Shown here: in pieces, positions 17,254 to 26,436 of the stretch
Numbering within the stretch: position 1 is the stretch's first letter
Layout of the letters: every line of letters starts with the position of its first letter
Assembly: GCF_001895145.1 (NCBI RefSeq)
Contig: NZ_BDIR01000002.1
Span: forward strand, 248,001 to 312,000
Length of the DNA stretch: 64,000 bases
Direction of reading: 5' to 3'
Origin: Arcobacter sp. LA11
GTDB taxonomy: Bacteria; Campylobacterota; Campylobacteria; Campylobacterales; Arcobacteraceae
Notes under the pieces: model-generated
The model's database searches: none
What the model was told of the DNA's origin: nothing
The model's input: the letters and a program-made list of their open reading frames with translations, nothing else
Program-made: the position numbers and the translations under genes

Positions 17254-18819
17254 TTGAAAATCTTTAATTATAGACTAGTTATATTTATATTAAGTATTAT
17301 TTTTGGAGTTGTTTTTTCAGTTCCATCTTTTTTACAAACAGATTCAGGAAAAAAAATATCATTGGGACTTGATCTACAAGGTGGATTACATATGCGTTTA
17401 GGTGTTAAAACCGACGAAGCTGTAACATCAAAGATTAAATCTATTGCTACTTCTATCAAATACTTTGCAGACGATGAAGATGTATTGATTGAAGATTTAG
17501 GAATTAGAGATGATAGTGTTGTTTTTACTGTTTTAGATGGCGATGAAATTCCAAAAGTTGATAAAATGTTGGAACAAATCAAAGGTTTAAATATTGTTAA
17601 AAATGATTTAGACTTTAGAATTAATTTAACTGAAGAAGAAGCTGCTAGAACAAAAGACCTAGCTGTATCTCAAGCTGTTGAAACAATCAGAAATAGACTT
17701 GACCAATTTGGGTTATCTGAGCCTACAGTTATCAGACAAGGTCCTACTGCTATTGTTGTTGAATTACCGGGTATTAAAACACAAGAAGATGAAAAAGCAG
17801 CAAGAGAACTTATTTCTAAACCTGCAAACTTAGAGTTAATGGCAGTTGATGAAGAAAGAGCTGACCAAGTTTATACTTTAAGCAAAGGCGCAGCGGCTGA
17901 ATATGGTGATGTTATTTTAGAAGATACAAAAGATCCAAGTATCAAATATCTTGTAAAAGAAATTCCTATTTTAAATGGTTCACAAGTTATAGATGCACAA
18001 GTTGCGTTTGACCAATCAAATCAAGCTATTATTAACTTCACACTTAACTCAAGTGGTGCAAGAATTTTTGGTGATTTTACTGCTAAAAGTGTAGGAAAAA
18101 GACTTGCTGTTGTTTTAGATGGAAAAGTTTATTCTGCGCCAAATATTAGAGAGAGAATCGGTGGTGGTTCTGGACAAATTTCTGGTGGATTTACTACTGT
18201 TGAAGCTGGAAATGTTGCTATTGCATTAAGATCAGGAGCTTTACCAGCTTCTGTTGAGTTATTAGAAAAAAGAAGTGTAGGACCATCTTTAGGTGCTGAT
18301 TCTATTAAAGCCTCTACTATTGCACTTGTATCTGGATTTTTAATTGTATTTATTTTTATGATTGTTTATTATAGAAATGCAGGTATCATCGCAAATATTG
18401 CACTTGTGACAAATATATTCATTATTATCTCTGTTATGGCAATGTTTGGAGCAACTTTAACACTTCCTGGTATGGCAGGGATTGTATTAACTGTCGGTAT
18501 GGCCGTTGATGCCAATGTTATTATTGGCGAAAGAATTAGAGAACTTCTTAAGCAAGGAGTCTCGATACCAAAATCAATAGAAGATGGATATGCAAATGCA
18601 ATGAGTGCAATTCTTGATGCAAATATTACTACACTATTAGTTGCTGTAATTTTATATGCATATGGAACAGGACCTATTAAAGGTTTTGCTGTAACTATTT
18701 CTATTGGTATTTTAGCTTCAATGTTAACGGCTATTTTAGGTACACATGGTATTTACGAAGCCTTATTACCAAAGATACAAAAAGATAAAAACTTAAGAAA
18801 ATGGTTTGGGATTAAATAA
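17254..18819 (+). CDS. secD: Protein translocase subunit SecD
   Basis: SecD forms, with SecF, the proton-driven component that helps pull proteins across the inner membrane. The 521-residue protein has an N-terminal helix, a large periplasmic region beginning with GLDLQGGLHM, the PAxxELL-type joint, and five C-terminal helices. The VGMAVDANVIIGERIREL motif carries conserved charged residues in the membrane domain. The start is TTG with TTAAGGAC upstream. It is followed immediately by secF with a one-base overlap. Confidence 0.98.
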   Translation: MKIFNYRLVIFILSIIFGVVFSVPSFLQTDSGKKISLGLDLQGGLHMRLGVKTDEAVTSKIKSIATSIKYFADDEDVLIEDLGIRDDSVVFTVLDGDEIPKVDKMLEQIKGLNIVKNDLDFRINLTEEEAARTKDLAVSQAVETIRNRLDQFGLSEPTVIRQGPTAIVVELPGIKTQEDEKAARELISKPANLELMAVDEERADQVYTLSKGAAAEYGDVILEDTKDPSIKYLVKEIPILNGSQVIDAQVAFDQSNQAIINFTLNSSGARIFGDFTAKSVGKRLAVVLDGKVYSAPNIRERIGGGSGQISGGFTTVEAGNVAIALRSGALPASVELLEKRSVGPSLGADSIKASTIALVSGFLIVFIFMIVYYRNAGIIANIALVTNIFIIISVMAMFGATLTLPGMAGIVLTVGMAVDANVIIGERIRELLKQGVSIPKSIEDGYANAMSAILDANITTLLVAVILYAYGTGPIKGFAVTISIGILASMLTAILGTHGIYEALLPKIQKDKNLRKWFGIK

Positions 18820-19787
18820 TGGAAATTTTTAAAAGCGGTAGAGTTTATGATTTTATGGGAAAAAGAATCCCATTTTTAGGATTATCGGCATTATTAGTTA
18901 TAGCTTCTTTAGTATTACTTTTATCAAAAGGTGTAAACTTTGGTATTGACTTTGCAGGAGGTACTATTGTTCAAGTTAAATATGAACAAAAAGCACCTAT
19001 CAATGATATACGAAACACATTAAAAGCTACACAATACAAAAATGCTTCAATCACAGAATTTGGAAGTCCTGAAGAAGTAGTTATAAGAATTACTGGTTCT
19101 TCATCAGATTTAGCAAATGATATTGGTGATGAGATGCATGTACTTCTTAAATCAACAGGAGACTTTGAAGTAAGAAGAGTTGATATTGTTGGACCAAAAG
19201 TTGGGGGAGAACTTAGAGAAAAAGGTATTATGGCTTTATCTTTATCTTTAATAGTAATTCTAGTTTATGTATCATTTAGATTTGAGTGGAGATTTGCAGT
19301 TGCCTCAATCTTTGCCCTTGCACATGATGTTATTATTGCACTTGGTGCAATTTCATTATTTCAAGTAGAAGTAAACTTAGATATTTTAGCTGCAATTCTT
19401 ACAATTTTAGGATATTCACTAAATGATACAATTATTGTATTTGACAGAATTAGAGAAGGTGTTAATACATCAAAAGAAGCAGAACTAGAAAAAGTAGTAA
19501 ATGATTCAGTAAGTAAAACTTTATCAAGAACTACTCTTACTTCATTAACAACATTCTTCGTTGTTATTACTTTATTCTTATTTGGTGGAGAGATTATCCA
19601 CGGATTTGCATTTACAATGCTTGTAGGTGTTGTAGTAGGTACTTATTCATCTATATTTGTAGCGGCATCATTCTTAGTACAATTAAAATTCTCGATTGCA
19701 AACTTTAGAGCAAAAGAAGCTGAAAAAGTTAAAAGACAAAAAGAGAAAGATAAGATGAGAGCGATGTACGAACAAGGAACTGTTTAA
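18819..19787 (+). CDS. secF: Protein translocase subunit SecF
   Basis: SecF is the partner of SecD. Its 322 residues show the first helix, GVNFGIDFAGGTIVQVKY at the start of the periplasmic domain, and the ILGYSLNDTIIVFDRIRE membrane motif. A long basic C-terminal tail (KRQKEKDKMRAM) follows. It overlaps secD by one base. A 40-base palindrome downstream is the likely end of the transcript. In C. jejuni leuS follows directly; here two small membrane genes are inserted. Confidence 0.98.
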   Translation: MEIFKSGRVYDFMGKRIPFLGLSALLVIASLVLLLSKGVNFGIDFAGGTIVQVKYEQKAPINDIRNTLKATQYKNASITEFGSPEEVVIRITGSSSDLANDIGDEMHVLLKSTGDFEVRRVDIVGPKVGGELREKGIMALSLSLIVILVYVSFRFEWRFAVASIFALAHDVIIALGAISLFQVEVNLDILAAILTILGYSLNDTIIVFDRIREGVNTSKEAELEKVVNDSVSKTLSRTTLTSLTTFFVVITLFLFGGEIIHGFAFTMLVGVVVGTYSSIFVAASFLVQLKFSIANFRAKEAEKVKRQKEKDKMRAMYEQGTV

Positions 19788-19813
19788 AAGTTCTCTTTAC
19801 ATCATCTTTTAAA

Positions 19814-19853
19814 TGTATTTAGCATTGAAAATATATTTTCAATGCTAAATACA
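19814..19853. terminator. 40-base perfect palindrome behind secF
   Basis: The stretch reads identically on both strands over 40 bases (arm TGTATTTAGCATTGAAAATA). It would form a very stable hairpin or cruciform. It is 26 bases after the secF stop and is probably the terminator of the sec operon, although no long T-run follows. Confidence 0.65.
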
Positions 19854-19902
19854 ACTTTTAAATATTAAATCATAGGGAAGTTTTTCTTTTAACAATATGA
19901 TT

Positions 19903-19948
19903 GGTTACTTTTTATACTATTTTTTCAATAAAAAAGTAGTTAATAACC
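19903..19948. repeat. Imperfect AT-rich inverted repeat
   Basis: Outer arms GGTTA/TAACC enclose CTATTTTTT/AAAAAAGTAG with one bulged base and a CAAT loop. It lies in the 277-base gap after secF. It could be a second terminator, but nothing else supports a role. Confidence 0.4.
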
Positions 19949-19962
19949 ATTTTAAACGAACA

Positions 19963-19982
19963 AAAGTCACAATAAAGTCACA
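19963..19982 (+). promoter_or_regulatory. Tandem AAAGTCACA direct repeat, candidate operator
   Basis: AAAGTCACA occurs at 19963-19971 and again at 19974-19982, an 11-base period or one DNA turn. The pair ends about 31 bases before the -10 box of the next gene. This is the classic geometry for a dimeric activator, but no regulator is known. Confidence 0.4.
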
Positions 19983-20013
19983 CTTTTTACATATCTTTGA
20001 CATACAAATATGA

Positions 20014-20019
20014 TATAAT
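20014..20019 (+). promoter_or_regulatory. -10 promoter box for the membrane protein at 20065
   Basis: TATAAT lies about 45 bases before the ATG. A TTGACA at 19997 is only 11 bases upstream, too close for a standard -35 box, so only the -10 is called. Confidence 0.45.
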
Positions 20020-20064
20020 AATTTTTTTAAATTAATATAATACATTTTTTATATCGAGGACGAT

Positions 20065-20544
20065 ATGAGTGCAGAAAACAAAAATAGATTATTAAAAGCA
20101 AAAAATGGTTTTGATAAAATAACATCACAAAATGCTACAAATTGGAAGTTAATACTTTTTTGGATTATAGTTTTTGAATTTATAGCTTCTATTATAGAAT
20201 TCCTCTATGTAGACAAATCAGTTGATTTTTCAGTTTCTATTCCTCATACTCCCTTAACTGAATTACTAGTTGCTTCTATGGTTACACTATTTGTTTGGTT
20301 TTTTATTTGGAATATAATTTATGAAAATAAAAACAATTTATTTAGATTAGCCATTTTCAGTATGATTGGGCTTTATTTCATCATAACAAGTGATTTTACT
20401 CTTCAATTTTTACTTCAGAACCTAGACCCTTTTCATTTTTTTGATTTAGAGTTTGGTTTTATATTTTTTGTTGAATTCTTTTTTAAACTACTAATTGCTT
20501 ACTTAATTTATCAACTTATAATCAGTTTGAAAAATAGAGTATAA
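20065..20544 (+). CDS. Four-helix membrane protein of unknown function
   Basis: I do not recognise this 159-residue protein. A short polar N terminus precedes four hydrophobic segments at about residues 28-47, 66-87, 95-113 and 130-153, with acidic and Phe-rich loops (LDPFHFFDLEFGF). A GAGGA ribosome-binding site precedes the ATG. It has its own promoter region, set off from secF by the palindromes, and is followed by 89 bases before the next gene. It is not part of the secF-leuS neighbourhood I recall from relatives. Confidence 0.65.
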   Translation: MSAENKNRLLKAKNGFDKITSQNATNWKLILFWIIVFEFIASIIEFLYVDKSVDFSVSIPHTPLTELLVASMVTLFVWFFIWNIIYENKNNLFRLAIFSMIGLYFIITSDFTLQFLLQNLDPFHFFDLEFGFIFFVEFFFKLLIAYLIYQLIISLKNRV

Positions 20545-20633
20545 ATCTTAACTTATAAATTGTATGCTAAAAGTGATTTTTTAGCATATATTAGATAAAA
20601 TCTATGCTTTAAGAAAACAACAAAAGGATAATC

Positions 20634-20978
20634 ATGGATTGGGGTAAGGTAACTTATATATTCTTTTCACTTATGTCTCTAACTACAACAGCGGGGTTTT
20701 TATATGAACCAAATGCAGTTGCACTTTTTTTAGCAGCGGGAGTAAACGTAATCTCTACAATTTTAAAAATTGGTGTTAAAAATTTATTGGCGGCTGAATT
20801 ATTAGCAAGTTCGTTAGTTGCAGATTTACACCTAATACCTGCATTTATGGTTTTAACTTTTATAGGCGATGAACCTATGGCTACATCTTTAGCTATTGGA
20901 GCAGTTGTTGCAAATATATTCTCAATTGCATTAGCATTGATTGAGAGTGCGAAAAGTCAAGATAAGGAAGATTACTAG
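20634..20978 (+). CDS. DUF6394 family small membrane protein
   Basis: This 114-residue, very hydrophobic protein has three or four membrane helices and a polar tail ([11 protein letters not shown]). It resembles the DUF6394 family seen near leuS in Campylobacterota. The motif [25 protein letters not shown] and the conserved DLHLIPA are its most distinctive parts. Its stop is next to the leuS start, and the leuS ribosome-binding site (AAGGAAG) lies in its last codons, so the two are co-transcribed. Function unknown. Confidence 0.7.
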   Translation: MDWGKVTYIFFSLMSLTTTAGFLYEPNAVALFLAAGVNVISTILKIGVKNLLAAELLASSLVADLHLIPAFMVLTFIGDEPMATSLAIGAVVANIFSIALALIESAKSQDKEDY

Positions 20979-20979
20979 A

Positions 20980-23445
20980 ATGGAATATATTCCAAAGGAA
21001 ATAGAAGCTAAATGGCAAAAATACTGGATTGAAAATGACAGTTTTGAACCAGATGATGATTATAAAAAAGAAAAAAAATATATTTTAAGTATGTTCCCAT
21101 ACCCAAGTGGTAGAATTCATATGGGACACGTAAGAAACTATTGTTTAGGTGATGCATTTGCTAGATTTTTTAGAAAAGCAAATTTCAATGTGTTACATCC
21201 AATCGGTTGGGATAGTTTTGGAATGCCAGCAGAAAATGCAGCTATAAAACATAAACTTCATCCTAAAAAATGGACTTATGAAAATATTGACTATATGAGA
21301 GATGAATTAAAAGCTTTAGGTTTGTCTTTTTCACAAACTAGAGAATTTGCTACTTCTGATGAATTATATACAAAATGGGAACAAGAGTTTATCATCAAGA
21401 TGTATGAAGAAAAACTTCTTTATAGAAAATCAACAACAGTTAACTGGTGTGAGCCATGTCATACAGTTCTAGCAAATGAACAAGTAGAAGAGGGTTGTTG
21501 TTGGAGATGTGATACTCCTGTTGAACAAAAAGAGATGCCAGGTTATTATGTAGCTATTACAAAATATGCTCAAGATTTATTAGATGATTTAAAAGGTTTA
21601 GAAAACGATTGGCCATCTCAGGTTCTTACTATGCAAGAAAATTGGATTGGTAGAAGTGAAGGTTTAGAATTTACTTTTGAATTAACAAAAGAATCAAGAT
21701 ATAAACTTGATAAACAATTTGCTTCATATAAAGTATTTACAACAAGACCAGATACTATTTATGGAATTTCTTATTCAGCACTTGCTCCTGAGCATCCAAT
21801 TGTTCAATATCTTGTAGACAATAAATTACTTTCAGATAAAAAACTAAATGCAATTAAAGCTATGCAAAAAGTTAGTGAAAGAGACAGAGCTACTATGCCT
21901 AAAGAAGGAGTTTCTTTAGAACTTGAAGTTATGCATCCATTAACAGGTGAGAGAATTCCTGTATGGGTTGCAAACTTTGTATTAAGTTCTTATGGTGGAG
22001 GTGCAGTTATGGCCGTACCTGCTCATGATCAAAGAGATTTTGAGTTTGCACGAGAGTATGATTTACCTATAAAACAAGTAATCGTAGGACCAGATGGATT
22101 GATTGAAAAAATGACTGAAGCTTATACTGGTGAAGGTGATTTAATTAACTCTGAAAGTTTTACAAATATAAAAAATACAAAAGCAAAAAAAGCTATTATT
22201 TATCATTTTGAACAAAATTCTTTTGGAACAAAACAAATCAATTTTAAATTAAGAGACTGGGGTGTTTCTAGACAAAGGTATTGGGGTGCTCCTATTCCTT
22301 TTGTACATTGTGATGATTGTGGACTAGTTCCTGAAAAAACTAAAAACTTACCAATCGCATTACCTGAAGATGTTGAAATTACAGGAGAAGGGAATCCTTT
22401 AGATACTCATCCTACTTGGAAACATTGTAAATGTCCAGAGTGTGGGAAAGATGCTATAAGAGAGACAGATACTTTAGATACTTTTGTACAATCTTCTTGG
22501 TATTTTTTAAGATATGCAACAAATCCTAAAAAATGGAACAAAGAAGGAATTAATGAATCTGATAGTAACTATTGGATGGATGTTGATCAATATATTGGTG
22601 GAATTGAACATGCTATTTTACACCTTTTATATGCAAGATTTTTTACAAAAGCATTAAATGACTTAGGTTATACAAATTCTAAAGAACCGTTTAAAAGACT
22701 TCTTACTCAAGGTATGGTTTTAAAAGATGGTGCAAAGATGTCTAAATCAAAAGGGAATGTAGTAGATCCTGATTCTATTGTGGAAAAATATGGAGCTGAT
22801 ACTGCAAGATTATTTATGCTTTTTGCTGCTCCTCCTACAAAAGAATTAGAATGGAATGATTCAGCTGTTGATGGTGCATTTAGATTTATTAGAAAGTTTA
22901 ATGAAAGAGCTTCTCATGTTACACAAGAGGCTGTAAACTCTTTTGAAAATATTGACCATTCATCTTTAGATAAAAAAGAGAAAGAAGCTAGAAGAAAAGT
23001 CTATGAAGCTTTACAAAAATCAAATGATGTATTTAATAAAACATATGCTTTTAATACTTTAATTGCATCTTCTATGGAAGCTATGAATGCTTTACAAGTA
23101 CAAGAAAACGATTTAGTATGGGCAGAAGGTTATTATATTTTAACAAATATTTTAGAGCCAATTATCCCTCACTTATCTTGGGAAATTGCAGATAATTTAT
23201 TTAAAAGAAAGAATTTTAAAAATAATATAAAAATCAAAGAAGAGGTATTTGCTTTAGATTCTATTGCACTTGCTGTTACTATTAATGGTAAAAAAAGATG
23301 TGAAATTGAAGTTACTCCTGATGCGTCTAAAGATGAAATTTTATCAGAAGCTAAAATAGCATCTAAAAAGTGGATAGAAGGTAAAGAAATCATCAAAGAG
23401 ATTGTTGTACCGAATAAATTAGTTAACCTAGTAATAAAGGGATAA
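20980..23445 (+). CDS. leuS: Leucyl-tRNA synthetase
   Basis: LeuS charges tRNA-Leu. The 821-residue class I enzyme shows HMGH within [15 protein letters not shown], a Cys-rich zinc module (CEPCH...CCWRC), the CP1 editing domain including TTRPDTIYG, and the KMSKSKGN loop. ATG at 20980 was chosen because it follows AAGGAAG and matches the family N terminus; upstream TTG codons lie inside the previous gene. leuS-lptE-folC is the order I recall in Campylobacter and Helicobacter. Confidence 0.98.
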   Translation: MEYIPKEIEAKWQKYWIENDSFEPDDDYKKEKKYILSMFPYPSGRIHMGHVRNYCLGDAFARFFRKANFNVLHPIGWDSFGMPAENAAIKHKLHPKKWTYENIDYMRDELKALGLSFSQTREFATSDELYTKWEQEFIIKMYEEKLLYRKSTTVNWCEPCHTVLANEQVEEGCCWRCDTPVEQKEMPGYYVAITKYAQDLLDDLKGLENDWPSQVLTMQENWIGRSEGLEFTFELTKESRYKLDKQFASYKVFTTRPDTIYGISYSALAPEHPIVQYLVDNKLLSDKKLNAIKAMQKVSERDRATMPKEGVSLELEVMHPLTGERIPVWVANFVLSSYGGGAVMAVPAHDQRDFEFAREYDLPIKQVIVGPDGLIEKMTEAYTGEGDLINSESFTNIKNTKAKKAIIYHFEQNSFGTKQINFKLRDWGVSRQRYWGAPIPFVHCDDCGLVPEKTKNLPIALPEDVEITGEGNPLDTHPTWKHCKCPECGKDAIRETDTLDTFVQSSWYFLRYATNPKKWNKEGINESDSNYWMDVDQYIGGIEHAILHLLYARFFTKALNDLGYTNSKEPFKRLLTQGMVLKDGAKMSKSKGNVVDPDSIVEKYGADTARLFMLFAAPPTKELEWNDSAVDGAFRFIRKFNERASHVTQEAVNSFENIDHSSLDKKEKEARRKVYEALQKSNDVFNKTYAFNTLIASSMEAMNALQVQENDLVWAEGYYILTNILEPIIPHLSWEIADNLFKRKNFKNNIKIKEEVFALDSIALAVTINGKKRCEIEVTPDASKDEILSEAKIASKKWIEGKEIIKEIVVPNKLVNLVIKG

Positions 23446-23446
23446 A

Positions 23447-23956
23447 ATGAAATTAAGTCTTCTATTTTTTCATATTGTATTAATCTTTACAATTACAGCT
23501 TGTGGATATAAACCTTCAAGTCATTATGCAAAAGAACAATTAAATGGTAAAATCTTTGTAAATCTAATTATAGATTTAGAAGATCCAAGAAATGCAGTTT
23601 TAATTAAAGATGCAATGAATGAATTAATAGTTCATAGACTAGATTCAAAAATAGTATATGATAGAAAACTTGCCGATACAGTAATGAATGTAAAACTAAA
23701 TTCTGTACGTATGCAAGTTTTACAAGATGATGCCCAAGGTTATAATAAACTTTATAAAGCAGTTGTAGGTGTTCTTGTTGATTATAGTAATGAAAAAGGA
23801 AAAAAATCATTTACTGTTTCAGGGGATTATGATTTCTCTATTGATAATGGAACAACAATTACTGATACAAAAAGATTTGAAGCTATTAAAAATGCTGCAA
23901 GTGAGGCTTTAGAAGAAATTATTTCTAAGTTGGCTGTGAACTCTTTTAAAAAATAA
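23447..23956 (+). CDS. lptE: LPS-assembly lipoprotein LptE
   Basis: LptE plugs the LptD barrel in the outer membrane and helps insert lipopolysaccharide. The 169-residue protein has a signal peptide with a lipobox (ITAC, C19) followed by GYKPSSHYAKE, typical of the family. Its alternating strands and C-terminal helix fit the LptE fold. Sequence identity in this family is low, so the call leans on the lipobox, size and position directly after leuS, one base apart. Confidence 0.8.
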   Translation: MKLSLLFFHIVLIFTITACGYKPSSHYAKEQLNGKIFVNLIIDLEDPRNAVLIKDAMNELIVHRLDSKIVYDRKLADTVMNVKLNSVRMQVLQDDAQGYNKLYKAVVGVLVDYSNEKGKKSFTVSGDYDFSIDNGTTITDTKRFEAIKNAASEALEEIISKLAVNSFKK

Positions 23957-23964
23957 AGTAATAA

Positions 23965-25131
23965 ATGATAGATTTTAAAAGTGCTTCTTTAGAGAAATTA
24001 TTAAATCATAAGACAATGTATTATGATAAAATTGATTTCTCTATAGTTAAAAAATCATGGGATATTCTCTCTTCAAATATTAAAATTCCATATGTAATAC
24101 ATATTGTAGGAACAAATGGAAAAGGAAGTACGGGAAGATTTTTGTCTCATTATTTAGTAAAAAAATCTTTTAAGACTCTACATTATAGTTCTCCTCATAT
24201 TTTAAAATTTAATGAAAGAATTTGGATAAATGGAAAAGATTCAAGTGATGATGAATTAAATTTTGCACATAAAAAGATTCAAAAATTATTAGATATAGGG
24301 CTTTTAGAAAAGCTAACATATTTTGAGTATACAACACTACTTGCGATAGTTTTGTCAGATGGATTAGATTATTTAGTTTTAGAAGCAGGACTTGGTGGAG
24401 AGTTTGATGCAACAAATGTTGTACCAAATAATCTTTCTCTTATTACAACTATAGATCTAGATCATCAAAGCTTTTTAGGAAATACTGTAGAAAAAATTGC
24501 TAGAACAAAAATGCGTTCAGTGGATAATAAAATGCTTCTTGGTTATCAAATTCATGAGGAAGTTTTAAAAACAGCAGAAATTGTAAAAGAAGAATTAAAA
24601 AAAGAATTCAATAAAGAAATAATTATACAAAATGTAAAAGTATTTGATAAATATAAATTAAATAAGAAATTTGCATTATATTTGAAAACTAATTTACATT
24701 TAGTAATTGAGTGTTTAAAAGAGTTAAATATCGAAATAGATTTAGAATTATTTGATGATGTTGAGCTTTTTGGTAGATGTCAAAGAATTAAAAAGAATAT
24801 TACTATCGATGTTGGGCACAACCCTTTGGCAGCTTCTGTTTTACTGAAAGAGTTTGAGGATAAAAAAATACATTTGGTTTATAATTCGTATCAAGATAAA
24901 GATTATGAAAAGGTTTTAAATATTTTAAAACCTATTATTAAACAAATAACAATCTTAGATATTGATGATAAAAGAATAGTAGATAAAAATAATTTATTAG
25001 ATATTTGTAAAAGTTTAAATATAATAATAACTAAATTAGAAAAAATTAATGAAAATGAAGAATATTTAGTATTTGGTTCATTTTTAGTTGTAGAAAAATT
25101 TATAAAAGATATGGGGATTGATGAAAAATAG
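23965..25131 (+). CDS. folC: Folylpolyglutamate / dihydrofolate synthase
   Basis: FolC adds glutamate to folates, and in many bacteria also joins dihydropteroate with glutamate. The ATP-binding loop is GTNGKGSTGRF near residue 49. DATNVV and DHQSFLGNT mark the Mur-ligase-like core, and the GRCQRI...DVGHNPLA region marks the C-terminal domain. The 388 residues are within the usual range. Its last 11 bases overlap the start of the M23 peptidase gene. Confidence 0.94.
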   Translation: MIDFKSASLEKLLNHKTMYYDKIDFSIVKKSWDILSSNIKIPYVIHIVGTNGKGSTGRFLSHYLVKKSFKTLHYSSPHILKFNERIWINGKDSSDDELNFAHKKIQKLLDIGLLEKLTYFEYTTLLAIVLSDGLDYLVLEAGLGGEFDATNVVPNNLSLITTIDLDHQSFLGNTVEKIARTKMRSVDNKMLLGYQIHEEVLKTAEIVKEELKKEFNKEIIIQNVKVFDKYKLNKKFALYLKTNLHLVIECLKELNIEIDLELFDDVELFGRCQRIKKNITIDVGHNPLAASVLLKEFEDKKIHLVYNSYQDKDYEKVLNILKPIIKQITILDIDDKRIVDKNNLLDICKSLNIIITKLEKINENEEYLVFGSFLVVEKFIKDMGIDEK

Positions 25132-26047
25132 ATTAATTATTACTGTTTCAGATGTACATGGCACAAGAGCATTCAATGTACATCAAATAGCGAAAAAATT
25201 AATTGTAGGTATTATTTTATTTGTGATACTAGTTATTGGTGGAGGCTCATGGTTTATCTCTGAATTAAATGACAGAATGGATTCTTTACGAATTCAAAAA
25301 GAGAGAGAAATAGAGTTAAAAGAGAAAGAAATTGATGCATTAGGTGAAAAAGAGAAAAAACTCCAAGCACAAAATCAATTTTACTCTATGCAAATAAAAG
25401 GAAAAGTACAAGATATTGAGGCTCTTAGTTCAAAACTTGATCATATTGAAGAGATGATTGGTCTAAAAAATGAAGAAGAGAAAAAAGAAGAAATAACAAA
25501 AGAAACATTAGACTCTATTAATGAGAAAATGAAAATGTATATGTTAACAACAATTCCAAATGGTGCTCCTTTAGAAAGTACAAAAGTTACATCAAATTAT
25601 GGATATAGAATTCACCCAATTACAAAAAAGAAAAAGTTTCATAGGGGAATTGATTTAAAAGCAGCACGAAAAACACCATTGTATGCCCCAGCAGATGGTA
25701 TCGTAAGTTTTGTGCAACCTAAAAATAGAGGTGATTTTGGTAGATTGATTAAAATTCAACACAACTTTGGTTTTGAAACACTTTATGCACATTTAAATAA
25801 AACAAATGTTAAAGTAGGGGATATTGTTAGGAAAAATCAATTAATTGGATTAACAGGAAATAGTGGAAGAAGTACTGCTCCACACTTACATTATGAGTTA
25901 AGATATGGCTCAAAATTATTGAATCCAAAAGAATTTATAAAGTGGCAGCTTGGTAATTATGATAGAATATTAAAAAAAGAGAGGAGAGTACCTTGGGAAT
26001 CTTTGGTAAAGCTAATAAACGAACAGCACAAAATGGTGCAACAGTAA
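25121..26047 (+). CDS. M23 family murein endopeptidase, Csd1/Csd2-like
   Basis: It is expected to cut peptidoglycan cross-links in the periplasm. One membrane anchor lies at about residues 27-46. A charged coiled coil follows at 50-110, then a LytM domain with the zinc motif HRGIDLKA (HxxxD) and HLHYELR (HxH), all ligands intact. In H. pylori Csd1 and Csd2 with bactofilin CcmA make the helical cell shape, and those genes lie between folC and mfd. Here a single such gene lies between folC and ccmA. ATG at 25121 is preferred over TTG at 25118. Confidence 0.88.
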   Translation: MKNRLIITVSDVHGTRAFNVHQIAKKLIVGIILFVILVIGGGSWFISELNDRMDSLRIQKEREIELKEKEIDALGEKEKKLQAQNQFYSMQIKGKVQDIEALSSKLDHIEEMIGLKNEEEKKEEITKETLDSINEKMKMYMLTTIPNGAPLESTKVTSNYGYRIHPITKKKKFHRGIDLKAARKTPLYAPADGIVSFVQPKNRGDFGRLIKIQHNFGFETLYAHLNKTNVKVGDIVRKNQLIGLTGNSGRSTAPHLHYELRYGSKLLNPKEFIKWQLGNYDRILKKERRVPWESLVKLINEQHKMVQQ

Positions 26048-26436
26048 TAGCACAAGGGACTTGTATAATTGGTGGAATAAGCACTGAAGGTACAGTTCAT
26101 ATAGATGGAAAGTTTGAAGGTGTAATTCTTGAAGCTGATGTTATTTCAATTGGTAAAACAGGTGAAGTAATAGGGGATATAAAAGCAAATAATCTAATAG
26201 TAAGCGGTCTTTTAGATGGAAAAATAGATTGTAATGAAGTACAAATTTTACCTCATGGTAAAGTTATTGGAAATATGAAATACAATGAGCTTATTATTGA
26301 AGAAGAGGGTAAATTTGAAGGCCAAGGTGTTAGAAAAGGTTCTAAACTAAAAAGCCGATATGATGAAATTGAAAATAAAATTAGTAATATCTTAGTAACT
26401 CCATCACATCAAATTGAGCATGAATCAGATACATGA
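25993..26436 (+). CDS. ccmA: Bactofilin, CcmA-like cell-shape protein
   Basis: Bactofilins polymerise into cytoskeletal filaments and position cell-wall enzymes. The 147-residue protein has the central beta-helix repeats (GTVHIDGKFEGVI, GEVIGDIKANNLIVSGLLDGKI, GKVIGNMKYNELIIEEEGKFEG). The start is TTG, preceded by a strong GAGGAGAG, and lies inside the 3' end of the M23 gene with a 55-base overlap. This argues for tight coupling of the two shape proteins. Confidence 0.9.
   Translation: MGIFGKANKRTAQNGATVIAQGTCIIGGISTEGTVHIDGKFEGVILEADVISIGKTGEVIGDIKANNLIVSGLLDGKIDCNEVQILPHGKVIGNMKYNELIIEEEGKFEGQGVRKGSKLKSRYDEIENKISNILVTPSHQIEHESDT

Noticed and set aside
19997-20002. TTGACA as a -35 box
   Set aside because: Only 11 bases from the TATAAT at 20014, too close for a normal promoter, and -35 boxes are poorly conserved in this phylum.
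20941-20979. Upstream TTG start for leuS
   Set aside because: It lies inside the preceding gene, has no ribosome-binding site, and adds residues not seen in LeuS; ATG at 20980 follows AAGGAAG.
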